A stretch of 64,000 nucleotides of DNA, taken from assembly GCA_030018415.1 (NCBI GenBank), contig JASEGC010000001.1, positions 471,033 to 535,032 on the forward strand, given 5' to 3'. The translations under genes and the position numbers were made by a program. Below, one piece after another: positions 15,933 through 24,551 of this stretch (position 1 is its first letter; each line of letters starts with the position of its first letter). The notes under the pieces are model-generated. The model worked only from the letters and a program-made list of their open reading frames with translations, was not told the DNA's origin and did not search any database. This DNA is from Candidatus Aenigmatarchaeota archaeon (GTDB lineage: Archaea; Aenigmatarchaeota; Aenigmatarchaeia; CG10238-14).

Positions 15933-16439
15933 ATGCAAGAAATTTGGCTGCTTTTAACTCTTTTTTTCTCTTTTTGTTTATACTATTTCTTGAAGAATAG
16001 ACTTGCTGTATTCTTTCCCAGTTCCAAGCAGATAATAACCGTAGTCATGGAGTTTGCTGATATCAAGAGTGACGATATCTTCTACGACTTGGGATCCGGA
16101 GATGGAAGGATTCTGATTGAAGCGGCGAAGAAAAAAATTCCTGTTGTTGGTATAGAAAAAAATAGGTTTTTAAACTGGATAGCCAAGAGAAGAATAAGGA
16201 GATTAAACCTCAAGAACGTGAGGATAATTCAAGGCGACATATTCGATCAAGACATCAATGAAGCTACTATCATCGTTGCTTACCTTTCATCGGGTCTCGC
16301 GCATAGGTTACAGAAGAAGATCGAGAAAGAAGTGAAAAAAGGGACTAGTATAATACTCATCGACCACTCTTTCAAAGGTTGGAAACCGATTAAAGAGAGA
16401 AGAGTTGGGTTCATTCCAGTCAGGTTGTACGTGAAGTGA
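15933..16439 (+). CDS. Membrane-anchored SAM methyltransferase (FAM173/ATPSCKMT-like)
   Basis: 168 residues. An N-terminal membrane helix (IWLLLTLFFSFCLYYFL) is followed by FFPSSKQIITVVMEFADI and the SAM-binding motif I DIFYDLGSGDGRILIEAAKK. An acidic loop VGIEKNRFLNW and motif IIQGDIFD complete the Rossmann fold. This arrangement resembles the FAM173-type lysine methyltransferases, which are membrane-anchored. The target is unknown. No ribosome site is obvious; it may be read through from the thermosome transcript. Confidence 0.75.
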   Translation: MQEIWLLLTLFFSFCLYYFLKNRLAVFFPSSKQIITVVMEFADIKSDDIFYDLGSGDGRILIEAAKKKIPVVGIEKNRFLNWIAKRRIRRLNLKNVRIIQGDIFDQDINEATIIVAYLSSGLAHRLQKKIEKEVKKGTSIILIDHSFKGWKPIKERRVGFIPVRLYVK

Positions 16440-16535
16440 TATATTCTCGTTTCTCGAGTTTTGTGATGAAATAAAATTTTATACTAGGAATGAAATAATT
16501 TAAACACAGAAAAAGAATTTATTAAAGGTGAACGA

Positions 16536-17054
16536 ATGGTTCGTGAAGATAGTGAATTTGAATTAGTGCCTGTATCTCCTATAAGAAGGCTTGAGCAGAG
16601 ATTGGACAGATTGGAATCTTCATCTCTAATCGACACAAAGAGTATTTTTAGCGAGATTATAGACATAGTGAGGATGAATCAGCAGCTTGTCGACGAGCTG
16701 GCAAAATCTAGCGACGCATTAAGGATAGAACTATCAAAGCTACCAGGCAAGTTGGATGAGTTGGTCACCAACCTTAAAGATTTGATATCTTTCATCAAGG
16801 CTTCTGGCGAGGAGGAATCAGCTGGAATTACCCAGGAAGCGATAAAGCCTCTTGTTGACAAAGTGGATGAGATGGTGAAGACTAACAAATCTATATCTGA
16901 GAAGAACGATGCGATGCTTGAGTTACTCGACGAGATAAGTAAGAAGATAAAAAGACCAGAGTTAGCGAGACCTTTACCAACACTACCGATTAGTAGACCA
17001 ACAACACCTTTACCAACAACACCTTTAAGAAAACTCAGGCCAATCAATGTTTAG
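16536..17054 (+). CDS. Coiled-coil protein heading the pilus operon
   Basis: 172 residues with extended coiled-coil potential (RRLEQRLDRLESSS.. through LLDEISKKIKR) and a C-terminal proline/threonine-rich tail (LPTLPISRPTTPLPTTPL). It is cytoplasmic by composition. It lies 23 bp upstream of the first pilin gene, so it belongs to the pilus operon. Similar coiled-coil genes accompany archaeal pilus and archaellum loci; a structural or regulatory role is guesswork. Confidence 0.55.
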   Translation: MVREDSEFELVPVSPIRRLEQRLDRLESSSLIDTKSIFSEIIDIVRMNQQLVDELAKSSDALRIELSKLPGKLDELVTNLKDLISFIKASGEEESAGITQEAIKPLVDKVDEMVKTNKSISEKNDAMLELLDEISKKIKRPELARPLPTLPISRPTTPLPTTPLRKLRPINV

Positions 17055-17077
17055 GAGATGATAATGGAGGTTAGAAA

Positions 17078-17443
17078 ATGAAGGGCGTTTCAACCATAAT
17101 TGCCGCTATAATAATGGTAGTGATAACCATCGGATTGATATCAGTGGCATACCTATACATAAGTGGACTGATCGCTGGGACTACAGCAACAAACATTTGG
17201 TTGGCAGATGCTTACTGTAATACAACTCATATAATATACTTGATTAAAAATATAGGGACTGCTAGCGTTGATAGTTTGACTTTTTATGTGGATGGTGCAC
17301 CTATAACTGATCCGCCTTGTACCCCACCTCTTCCAATAGGAGCAGGAAACTTAACGACTTGTATTCATACTGCTAGTATGGGCATCCACCAGATCAGGGT
17401 AGTCGGCCCATCGAACGTAGCTTCAGGAACAGTGGAATGTTAA
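17078..17443 (+). CDS. Type IV pilin-like protein 1
   Basis: 121 residues. The N-terminus MKGVSTIIAAIIMVVITIGL is a class III signal peptide: basic residue plus glycine before the prepilin peptidase site, then an uninterrupted hydrophobic helix. The rest is a small beta-rich head with four cysteines that could form disulfides. Such pilins polymerise into adhesion or other type IV pili outside the cell. A ribosome site GGAGG precedes the start. Paralogue at 17470. Confidence 0.8.
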   Translation: MKGVSTIIAAIIMVVITIGLISVAYLYISGLIAGTTATNIWLADAYCNTTHIIYLIKNIGTASVDSLTFYVDGAPITDPPCTPPLPIGAGNLTTCIHTASMGIHQIRVVGPSNVASGTVEC

Positions 17444-17469
17444 GTTAATAAATTTTACAGTTGGGAAGG

Positions 17470-17865
17470 ATGAATAAAGGCATATCAACAATCATAGCCG
17501 CTATTATACTTCTGGTAATCACTATAGGCTTAGCTGCTACTGCATACGTTTTTATCTCTGGTTTGCTAACTAGCTTTTATTCGAAGACCATAAATATTCT
17601 CGATGTTTCTTGCAACCCCTCGGGCATTCCCAATCAAGCAAACATAACCATAATACTATCGAACGATGGAACCGTGAACATAACTGATTCTGAGTTGACT
17701 GTGATCGTTGACGGTAGTATAAAATCCGATAGATTTACTTTTAGTACCATACCTCCACATAGTACAGCTGTAGCAACAAGCTCAGATACCTATGAGATGA
17801 ATAAAGTTCACACAGTATTGGTCTCATCTCCGAGTAATAGCGTAAGGTCAACAGTTTGGTGCTGA
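17470..17865 (+). CDS. Type IV pilin-like protein 2
   Basis: 131 residues from the ATG at 17470, which places the class III signal peptide MNKGISTIIAAIILLVITIG correctly; a TTG three codons earlier is less likely. The head domain is beta-rich (NITIILSNDGTVNITDSEL) and ends in RSTVWC, parallel to the GTVEC ending of pilin 1. The stop overlaps the next start as TGATG. Confidence 0.8.
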   Translation: MNKGISTIIAAIILLVITIGLAATAYVFISGLLTSFYSKTINILDVSCNPSGIPNQANITIILSNDGTVNITDSELTVIVDGSIKSDRFTFSTIPPHSTAVATSSDTYEMNKVHTVLVSSPSNSVRSTVWC

Positions 17866-18494
17866 TGAGCATGAGAGGACAATCACAAGTAGTATCAGTC
17901 GTCATCATGGTTGTTCTAGTGTTGAGCGCTATAGCATTAGTCCTCCCTTGGACTTACACGATGATACAGAAGAGAAAAGACATGAAGAGTGTGGACGATG
18001 TCTACAATTTCTTTCAAAGGCTCGACGATACTATAAGGAACATAGCCAAGAATGGTGGCGAAGAGTCTCTGGAGTTAAAAGTCCCTGGAAAATTCACAGT
18101 GTATCCTGAGTCGAGCAATTCTGACTTGAACAATAGCATCGTCTTCTCTTTTAGAAGCTTAGTATCTTTCATCGCGGAATGTGACCCCTCACTCCCTCTT
18201 CCAGAATGTTGGATACCTTTGAACACACCAAACACAAACACAACTGGAACGTTGGGAGTGGATTCTCCGTCAGTTATATTTGGTAGAACAGAGAGAGTTG
18301 AGAACAAACTTAAAATAGAGTACAGGCTCTGGTATAGATCATTGAATGATACTCCCACTCATGGTTACAAGATTGTCCTGAACACTTCTGATAATACAGA
18401 GAAGAACACGACCTTTGGTTTCTTGAGGATACAGAGGATAAATTCAACATCTACCCCAGCCTTAATTACCACAGAAATCAACATCATCGTTTAG
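17865..18494 (+). CDS. Pilin-like protein 3 (minor pilin candidate)
   Basis: 209 residues starting at the ATG overlapping the previous stop. MRGQSQVVSVVIMVVLVLSAIALVL is a pilin-type N-terminal helix without the classic lysine-glycine site. The head is larger, with an ECDPSLPLPECW disulfide loop candidate and many asparagine-x-threonine sequons suited to N-glycosylation. It is probably a minor or priming pilin. Confidence 0.65.
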   Translation: MSMRGQSQVVSVVIMVVLVLSAIALVLPWTYTMIQKRKDMKSVDDVYNFFQRLDDTIRNIAKNGGEESLELKVPGKFTVYPESSNSDLNNSIVFSFRSLVSFIAECDPSLPLPECWIPLNTPNTNTTGTLGVDSPSVIFGRTERVENKLKIEYRLWYRSLNDTPTHGYKIVLNTSDNTEKNTTFGFLRIQRINSTSTPALITTEINIIV

Positions 18495-18540
18495 TAATAA
18501 TTATAATATACGAAGAAAATCAATATTATTTTGAAATAAG

Positions 18541-18963
18541 ATGAGAAAAGCCCAAAGTTTCATCGTAGAATTCGTCCTTTTTTTCATGATTTCTTTCAGC
18601 TTGTTCGCTGCGATAAGTTACTTATTCTATAGCCAGAACATCTACTACAAGAAAAAGGTTGGTGAAACGACTTCAGACTTAGTGAATGATCTCATACTGA
18701 CGCATATAATCGAAGGCATAAATTGCAAGGCATGTGATGAAGTCATGATAACAGAAGAAATACCATCTAAAATAGGCGGCATCTTCTACGTCGTTAAGCT
18801 AAACAACTCTGTGATAAACACAACATTGATGACAGAGAAAACTTCTTTTAAAGAGACACCAATATTTAATTTGAATGAAACTCTATTTTTTTCAGGTACC
18901 TCAAAGAGTGAGGATAGAAAGATAGTGATAAAAATTAATAACACAAATGTGGGGGTTGAATAA
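18541..18963 (+). CDS. Pilin-like protein 4 (minor pilin candidate)
   Basis: 140 residues. The N-terminal MRKAQSFIVEFVLFFMISFSLF is a pilin-like helix with a glutamate in the position used for pilin docking. The extracellular head carries an INCKACDEV motif and several glycosylation sequons. The stop overlaps the ATPase start as TAATG, so the two are translationally coupled. Confidence 0.65.
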   Translation: MRKAQSFIVEFVLFFMISFSLFAAISYLFYSQNIYYKKKVGETTSDLVNDLILTHIIEGINCKACDEVMITEEIPSKIGGIFYVVKLNNSVINTTLMTEKTSFKETPIFNLNETLFFSGTSKSEDRKIVIKINNTNVGVE

Positions 18964-21797
18964 TGCTTACTGGGCGTGTTGTCTTCAGAAAGTTGGTGAG
19001 GGGATACAGAATACTCAAAAAAAGAAAGACAATAGCACCTAGAGTAGAACAAATCCCAATTTCTTTTCCAGCACAGCTACCAACAAAACCTCTAGAAGTT
19101 ACTGGTGAGGTTAGACTTCTTCCTCCAGAAAAACCAGAATTGGAAGGAATCGAGATCCCACCCTTCAAGGGCAGGTTGGTAACTAAAGCTGGGTTGGAGG
19201 AAGAGGGGGTTGAAGAAGCTTTTGAAGCTACATATCCTTTGATACCAGAAAAACCAAAGAAAGGCGAACCGATATTCGCTTACGCACAGATTAAATGGAA
19301 TCCAGAAAGAAATCGATATGAATACCTCGTCTATCAACCTACACTTTCTCCGGAAACAAAGAGGCTGTTTCTCAAGATCAAAAGATTGTTGGAAGAAAAA
19401 CTGGACGTGGATCTAACCAAATTGAAAGAAACCGAGGCAAGAGAGTACCTGACCAAGCAAAGTTCTGAGTTGATGGAATATTTCAGGATAAAGTTGACAG
19501 AGACAGAAAAACAGATTCTCGGCTATTACATAGACAGAGACTTTTTGGGACTAGGCGTTATAGAACCGCTCATCCGTGACCCAGAGATAGAAGATATAAG
19601 TTGTGACGGCGTCGGTATACCAATCTATGTTTTTCATAGAAACCCGATACTTGGCTCAATGCCGACTAATATCGTTTTCAATTCAAGCGAGGAACTCGAT
19701 TCTTATCTGGTTCGATTAGCACAGTTATGTGGTCAGGCTATATCCGTGATAGATCCTTTATTGGACGGAACTCTTCCAGATGGTTCAAGAATACAGGCGA
19801 CATTAGGAACGGATATAGCGAGAAGAGGATCTAATTTTTCAATAAGAAAGTTCACTAAATTTCCCTTTACTCCAACACACCTTCTCAAGTACGGAACCGT
19901 TGACATAAAAACATTGGCATACCTCTGGTTGGCTGTAGATTATGGTTGTAGTGTTCTGGTATCTGGAGGAACGGCAACGGGAAAGACCGTTTTTCTGAAT
20001 GTTTTATCGTTATTCATAAAACCTGAGATGAAGATAGTCAGCATAGAAGACACGGCAGAACTCAGGCTTCCACACCCACACTGGGTTCCTCACGTAGCCA
20101 GAGTTCCGATAGCCACTGAAGAAGGAAAAAGAAAGGGAGAAATCGATTTGTTCGATTTATTGAAGGAGAGTATGAGACAGAGACCAGACTACATAATCCT
20201 CGGGGAAGTGAGGGGTAAAGAGGCTTATGTCCTATTCCAGCAGATGGCATCGATACCTGGCTATGAAAAAGTGATGATTTTTAACGATAATCACTTAAGG
20301 AGGGTTCGCATCAGTCGATTGGTGAGCGGCAAAGCATATAAAACGGTAACGATCGACCCTGAAACTGAGAAAGTAAAAATTCCCCCGATAGAGTTTATAG
20401 TCGCACATACACCAACCAAAAAACTGTTCAAGATAGTCACAAAAAGCGGTAGAGAAGTTACTACGACCGGAAATCATTCTGTTTTTACATATACCGATCG
20501 CATAGAACCAATCTTAGTGGAAGAGTTGAAAGAGGGTGATAAAATTGTTATTCCATCAAAAATTCCTTGTGGGTTTAATGATGTAGAATGGTTAAATTTA
20601 ATGTCACTCTCCGATGCAAAGCTAAAAATAACACCAGAGTTCTTGCGGTTATTAGGTTATTACATATCAAAAGGTAGTATAGATACTGCCAAGAAGAACA
20701 ACTCAATCAATCTATACAACTCAAACAAAAAAATTTTGGATGATATGAGAGATTGTATCGAGAAAGTTACGAACAAAATACCGAAAGAAAGAATAACAAC
20801 TGGGTTTTCTAGTGCGACTGAATTGAGCTTCACTCATAAAACTTTTTTTGAGTTATTCAAAAGATTCTGCGGTCATGGCTCCAAGAATAAAAAAATCCCA
20901 GATTTTATTTTTGGCCTATCTAGGGAAAAAATAGGACAATTTTTATCCGCTTTATACGCTGGTGATGGATCTTTAAACAGAGAGAAATTTTCTTATCAGA
21001 CGACGTCAAAACGGTTAGCAGACGACTTGCTAACACTTTTACTCACACTTGGAATCGTGGGTCGTGTAAGAAAAAGGAAAGGACTGTATTGCATTACTTT
21101 TTACAGGAAAGACGACCAAGATAAATTCTTAGAATTTGTTAGACCCATCGGCATAGAAGTTAAGACTAAAGAAGCAGGTCGAGAATATGACCATGATGAA
21201 ATATTCGTTGATATTGTAAAATCAATAAAAATTATCAACTTAAAAAAGCCCTTGCCTGTGTATGATTTATCAGTTCCACACACTCAAAATTTCGTTGGTG
21301 GTTTTGGTGGAGTTATGCTTCACAACACAGGACACCCCTCGCTCGCTACTATACACGCCGATTCACTCGGAAAATTGATAAACAGGATGATCACTCCACC
21401 GATATCATTGCCGCCTAGTTTGCTGGAAACTCTAGATTTGATAGTCTTTCTAACGAACGTGAAGTACAGGGGAAAATACATGAGGAAAGTGGAGAGTGTG
21501 TACGAGGTTACTGGCTACGATTTCAAGAAAAAACAAATAACGACAAACTTGATCTTCGAGTGGGATCCTTCTGTTGATAAGATAATCACGAAGAACAAGA
21601 GTGTTGTCTTGAAGAAGATCGTGAAAAAAACAGGTTTGTCTGAGAAGAAAATTATCGATGAGTTGGGAAGAAGAATGGCGGTTCTTAACTGGTTACAGGA
21701 AAAAAACATAACAGATTATCGTGATGTTAGTCGGGTCATAAACCTATACTACAGTTTTCCTGAGAAGGTTTTAGACATAATAACTGGTGAAATTTGA
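18963..21797 (+). CDS. Type IV pilus assembly ATPase (TadA/VirB11-like) containing an intein
   Basis: 944 codons. The N-terminal 100 residues are proline/glutamate rich, then comes the N2-like domain (IEPLIRDPEIEDISCDGVGIPIYVFH) and the ATPase core with Walker A SGGTATGKT near 334-342. Walker B/Asp-box region YIILGEVRGKEAYVLFQQMA ends at residue 429, where a 359-residue intein begins; the extein resumes with TGHPSLATIHADS, the His box. The mature ATPase would be 585 residues. It powers pilus assembly at the inner face of the membrane with the two platform proteins downstream (ATGA-type overlaps). Confidence 0.93.
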   Translation: MLTGRVVFRKLVRGYRILKKRKTIAPRVEQIPISFPAQLPTKPLEVTGEVRLLPPEKPELEGIEIPPFKGRLVTKAGLEEEGVEEAFEATYPLIPEKPKKGEPIFAYAQIKWNPERNRYEYLVYQPTLSPETKRLFLKIKRLLEEKLDVDLTKLKETEAREYLTKQSSELMEYFRIKLTETEKQILGYYIDRDFLGLGVIEPLIRDPEIEDISCDGVGIPIYVFHRNPILGSMPTNIVFNSSEELDSYLVRLAQLCGQAISVIDPLLDGTLPDGSRIQATLGTDIARRGSNFSIRKFTKFPFTPTHLLKYGTVDIKTLAYLWLAVDYGCSVLVSGGTATGKTVFLNVLSLFIKPEMKIVSIEDTAELRLPHPHWVPHVARVPIATEEGKRKGEIDLFDLLKESMRQRPDYIILGEVRGKEAYVLFQQMASIPGYEKVMIFNDNHLRRVRISRLVSGKAYKTVTIDPETEKVKIPPIEFIVAHTPTKKLFKIVTKSGREVTTTGNHSVFTYTDRIEPILVEELKEGDKIVIPSKIPCGFNDVEWLNLMSLSDAKLKITPEFLRLLGYYISKGSIDTAKKNNSINLYNSNKKILDDMRDCIEKVTNKIPKERITTGFSSATELSFTHKTFFELFKRFCGHGSKNKKIPDFIFGLSREKIGQFLSALYAGDGSLNREKFSYQTTSKRLADDLLTLLLTLGIVGRVRKRKGLYCITFYRKDDQDKFLEFVRPIGIEVKTKEAGREYDHDEIFVDIVKSIKIINLKKPLPVYDLSVPHTQNFVGGFGGVMLHNTGHPSLATIHADSLGKLINRMITPPISLPPSLLETLDLIVFLTNVKYRGKYMRKVESVYEVTGYDFKKKQITTNLIFEWDPSVDKIITKNKSVVLKKIVKKTGLSEKKIIDELGRRMAVLNWLQEKNITDYRDVSRVINLYYSFPEKVLDIITGEI
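20250..21326 (+). mobile_element. Intein with LAGLIDADG homing endonuclease inside pilus ATPase
   Basis: The in-frame insert begins at Ser430 (SIPGYEKVMIF) and ends with VMLHN before extein Thr. Splicing block B is TTGNHSVFT; the C-terminal block is NFVGGFGGVMLHN. Two dodecapeptides, LRLLGYYISKGSI and FLSALYAGDGSL, identify a LAGLIDADG endonuclease. The insertion splits the conserved FQQMA/TGH junction of secretion ATPases, an active-site position typical for inteins. Length 359 residues fits a full homing intein; all key residues look intact. Confidence 0.92.
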
Positions 21798-22669
21798 TGT
21801 CCTTCTATGAAAGAATAGCGATGCGTTACTTAGATAAATATGTAGAACCGCATCTGGAACTTTTCTCTGATCTGAAGAAGGATTTGAAGAAGAGTGCAAT
21901 GAGAAAGACCCTAGAAGAATATCTCTCAACAGCTGTCCTAACATGTATCATACTCTTCGTGATTGAATTGCCACTCTTTTCATTAATTTTTTCTCTGTTG
22001 AATTTAGGTATTCTATTCAGTTTTTTCATGGCAATCACAACATCAGTCTCGATCTGTGCGTTCTTTTTTCTGATGTTCATAAACTACCCAAAATTCTTGA
22101 TCAGGGATAAGGCCCGTGAGATAGATAGAACTTTACCATTCGCTGGAATTTATTTATCGACTATCGCAAGCTCTCGTCTACCACCTCATAAAATTTTTGA
22201 AATTTTCTCTCAGTTCAGAGAATATGGAGAAATCAGTCATGAAGCCAGGAGAATTGTTGCTGACATGAAGATGTTTGGTTTAAACGTTTATGATAGTCTG
22301 GAAAAAGCTGTTGAACGTACACCATCAAAGGAGCTCAGAGATCTATTCTGGACGATACTATCGACATTAAGAGCAGGTGGTGATCTTCGCACTTACCTAC
22401 ATGAAAAATCGATGAGTTTTTTGGCTGATTACAAGAGGAGGTTGGATGAGTTTTCACGCACACTCTCTATCTACTTGGAAATCTATTTAACAGCGTTAGT
22501 TCTGGGCACGATTTTTTTCATCATACTCACTTCTGTGATGTCAGGGTTCACTGGTATGGTGGCTGAAAATATCATCCTCGTTCAATTCTTTCTTATTTTT
22601 CTCTTCGTCCCGTTGATATCGGTTGCTTTCATAATTCTCATAAAAGCAGCCACACCTGGAGGTGAATGA
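21797..22669 (+). CDS. Pilus platform protein 1 (TadC/FlaJ-like, GspF fold)
   Basis: 290 residues from the ATG at 21797 overlapping the ATPase stop. Membrane segments lie at about residues 38-85 and 225-290; the cytoplasmic domain between carries the T2SSF helical motif IYLSTIASSRLPPHKIFEIF. It anchors the ATPase to the membrane. Split platform proteins in tandem (like TadB/TadC) occur in Tad-type and some archaeal systems, in contrast to the single large FlaJ of archaella. Confidence 0.85.
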   Translation: MSFYERIAMRYLDKYVEPHLELFSDLKKDLKKSAMRKTLEEYLSTAVLTCIILFVIELPLFSLIFSLLNLGILFSFFMAITTSVSICAFFFLMFINYPKFLIRDKAREIDRTLPFAGIYLSTIASSRLPPHKIFEIFSQFREYGEISHEARRIVADMKMFGLNVYDSLEKAVERTPSKELRDLFWTILSTLRAGGDLRTYLHEKSMSFLADYKRRLDEFSRTLSIYLEIYLTALVLGTIFFIILTSVMSGFTGMVAENIILVQFFLIFLFVPLISVAFIILIKAATPGGE

Positions 22670-23622
22670 TGGTTAAATTAGAGATGACAAGAGAGAGAAG
22701 AGTTTTGTTGATAAGTATCCTAATATCATCTTTTTTGATATTCATAGGTGTGATGAGTGGAGGAGGGGTTTTAGGAAATACTATAATCCTATCTATTTTT
22801 TTGATCGTTACCCCTCAGCTGATATTCAGCTATGTTGGTTACAGGGAGATGAAAGAGATCGAGTTACATTTCCCCCATTTCTTGAGAGACTTGGTTGAAA
22901 CAACAAGAGCTGGTATGCCCCTTCATAAAGCCATCATCTTCGCAAGTCACACGGATTATGGTCTACTCTCTAGAGAAGTGAAAAAGATGGCCAATCAGTT
23001 GTCTTGGAACGTTAACATACTGGAAGTTCTGAATCAAGCTAAAAAAAGGTTAAAAAGGAGTAAGACATTGACTAGAATTTTCAGGATCATAATCGAGACT
23101 TATAAGTCTGGGGGGGATGTGGACGAGACTTTGAACTCCGTCTCAAGCACTTTGTTAACGATACAAGATACAGAAAAAGACAGAAAAAGTATACTCAATC
23201 AATACGTCATAGCGATGTACGTCATTTCCATCGTATTCATAGGAATAATCGTCGGGATAAACTGGTTGATGGTGCCAGTGTTTGAATCTTTACTCATGCC
23301 AACTACTGCTGAAGGTGCTGTCGTAGGTATTATTGCCGACCCATGTGGTGTTTGCGTGGGTAGGAGTGGTGGTTCATGCTTACCTTGCAACATGTATGCC
23401 GGCATCTGCTCGATGTTCGGTGTAAAGAGTACTGGTATCAGTTGCTATTACTTAGGCATGTTTTTTTCAATCAGCATCATGCAGGCTGTGATGGGTGGGA
23501 TAGTTGCTGGACAGATAGGAGAGGATTCTGTGAAGGCTGGCTTTAAACATAGCATTATACTGGTGAGCCTAACTTTTGGTGCATACTTCATCATCATTTA
23601 TCTAGGTTTAATGGGTGGTTGA
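22669..23622 (+). CDS. Pilus platform protein 2 (TadC-like) with Cys-rich loop
   Basis: 317 residues from the second of two adjacent ATGs, better spaced from the GGAGGTG ribosome site. T2SSF pattern FLRDLVETTRAGMPLHKAI and YKSGGDVDETLNSVSS. Between two C-terminal membrane helices lies an unusual external loop with seven cysteines (PCGVCVGRSGGSCLPCNMY, then GICSMFG and ISCYYLG). Such a loop is not part of the normal family fold. Neighbours and overlaps place it in the pilus operon. Confidence 0.85.
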   Translation: MVKLEMTRERRVLLISILISSFLIFIGVMSGGGVLGNTIILSIFLIVTPQLIFSYVGYREMKEIELHFPHFLRDLVETTRAGMPLHKAIIFASHTDYGLLSREVKKMANQLSWNVNILEVLNQAKKRLKRSKTLTRIFRIIIETYKSGGDVDETLNSVSSTLLTIQDTEKDRKSILNQYVIAMYVISIVFIGIIVGINWLMVPVFESLLMPTTAEGAVVGIIADPCGVCVGRSGGSCLPCNMYAGICSMFGVKSTGISCYYLGMFFSISIMQAVMGGIVAGQIGEDSVKAGFKHSIILVSLTFGAYFIIIYLGLMGG

Positions 23623-24145
23623 AATAAAGGCACAACTTACCATCCAATATCTAGCATCTTTTATCTTCTTTATTGGTTTGGTAGTGTTAGTTTATTTGGC
23701 GTATTCTGCCAACATCCCGAGGTTCGTAAAAGAAGTAGAGAAAGAGAATATATATTCAAAAGCCTATCAACTCTCTGAGGTATTGGTGAACAATCCTGGA
23801 GAACCTGCAGACTGGAATGACATAATCGATATTAAAAGATTAGGACTCTCTGATCAATATTGGAATAAATCAAACTTGATCTCAAACCTTAAAGTACAAC
23901 AATTGAGTGGGTTAAACTGTTATCACAATGATGAACATTTTAAAAGAGTACAAGGTTTTTTGGATTTGAACAGATCTTTCTCGATATTTATTTTTAACAT
24001 CACTGAGGATGGCAACAGACAACTTCTGTTTGATTGTGTTCCTTCTGCCTTTCCAAGAGCAGCAGTGAACGCTACAGTAAAACGTATCGCAACCTTGAAC
24101 AACTCTGGAAAGATGGAACTGGCTGAAATAATCGTGCAGATGTGA
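23615..24145 (+). CDS. Pilus-operon membrane-anchored protein
   Basis: 176 residues starting at a GTG that overlaps the previous gene. One N-terminal hydrophobic helix (LTIQYLASFIFFIGLVVLVYLAY) is followed by an extracellular domain with asparagine-x-serine/threonine sites. This pilin-like topology without a processing site resembles minor pilins of archaeal pilus operons. No family name can be assigned. Confidence 0.6.
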   Translation: MVEIKAQLTIQYLASFIFFIGLVVLVYLAYSANIPRFVKEVEKENIYSKAYQLSEVLVNNPGEPADWNDIIDIKRLGLSDQYWNKSNLISNLKVQQLSGLNCYHNDEHFKRVQGFLDLNRSFSIFIFNITEDGNRQLLFDCVPSAFPRAAVNATVKRIATLNNSGKMELAEIIVQM

Positions 24146-24149
24146 TGAG

Positions 24150-24551
24150 ATGAAGGGTATAATGAGTATAATAGAGGTCATGATAACAGGAATGATACTT
24201 TTCGTCGCTTTCCTACACTTTTTCCCTCAATACGTCGTTAGATCTAAATGGGATAAGGCTTTGTTGGTGATAAAGGTTAGGGATACACTCAACACTATAG
24301 ACAGGTTAAACAAGACTTACGACTTTGCAATGGATAATGACGAATTTAATGATTTTATGAACCGTATATTCTTGCCAGAAAAGACTGGTGGTGTTGTTGT
24401 ATGGTGGAAAGTAGTAGAAGGCGATATCACAGTTCCCTATCAAATACCATATTTTACAGAAGGATACAAGGAATCTATGGTTGACGTGTACAACACAACG
24501 ACAGGACTAAAAATCTACAGTTTCACTATAGGAATAGGATATCCTTACTGA
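24150..24551 (+). CDS. Pilus-operon small membrane-anchored protein
   Basis: 133 residues; N-terminal helix MKGIMSIIEVMITGMILFVAFLHFF contains a glutamate typical of pilin helices and a KG pair near the start. The extracellular part is about 100 residues. It is the last gene of the pilus operon, meeting fttA tail to tail with no spacer. Confidence 0.6.
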   Translation: MKGIMSIIEVMITGMILFVAFLHFFPQYVVRSKWDKALLVIKVRDTLNTIDRLNKTYDFAMDNDEFNDFMNRIFLPEKTGGVVVWWKVVEGDITVPYQIPYFTEGYKESMVDVYNTTTGLKIYSFTIGIGYPY

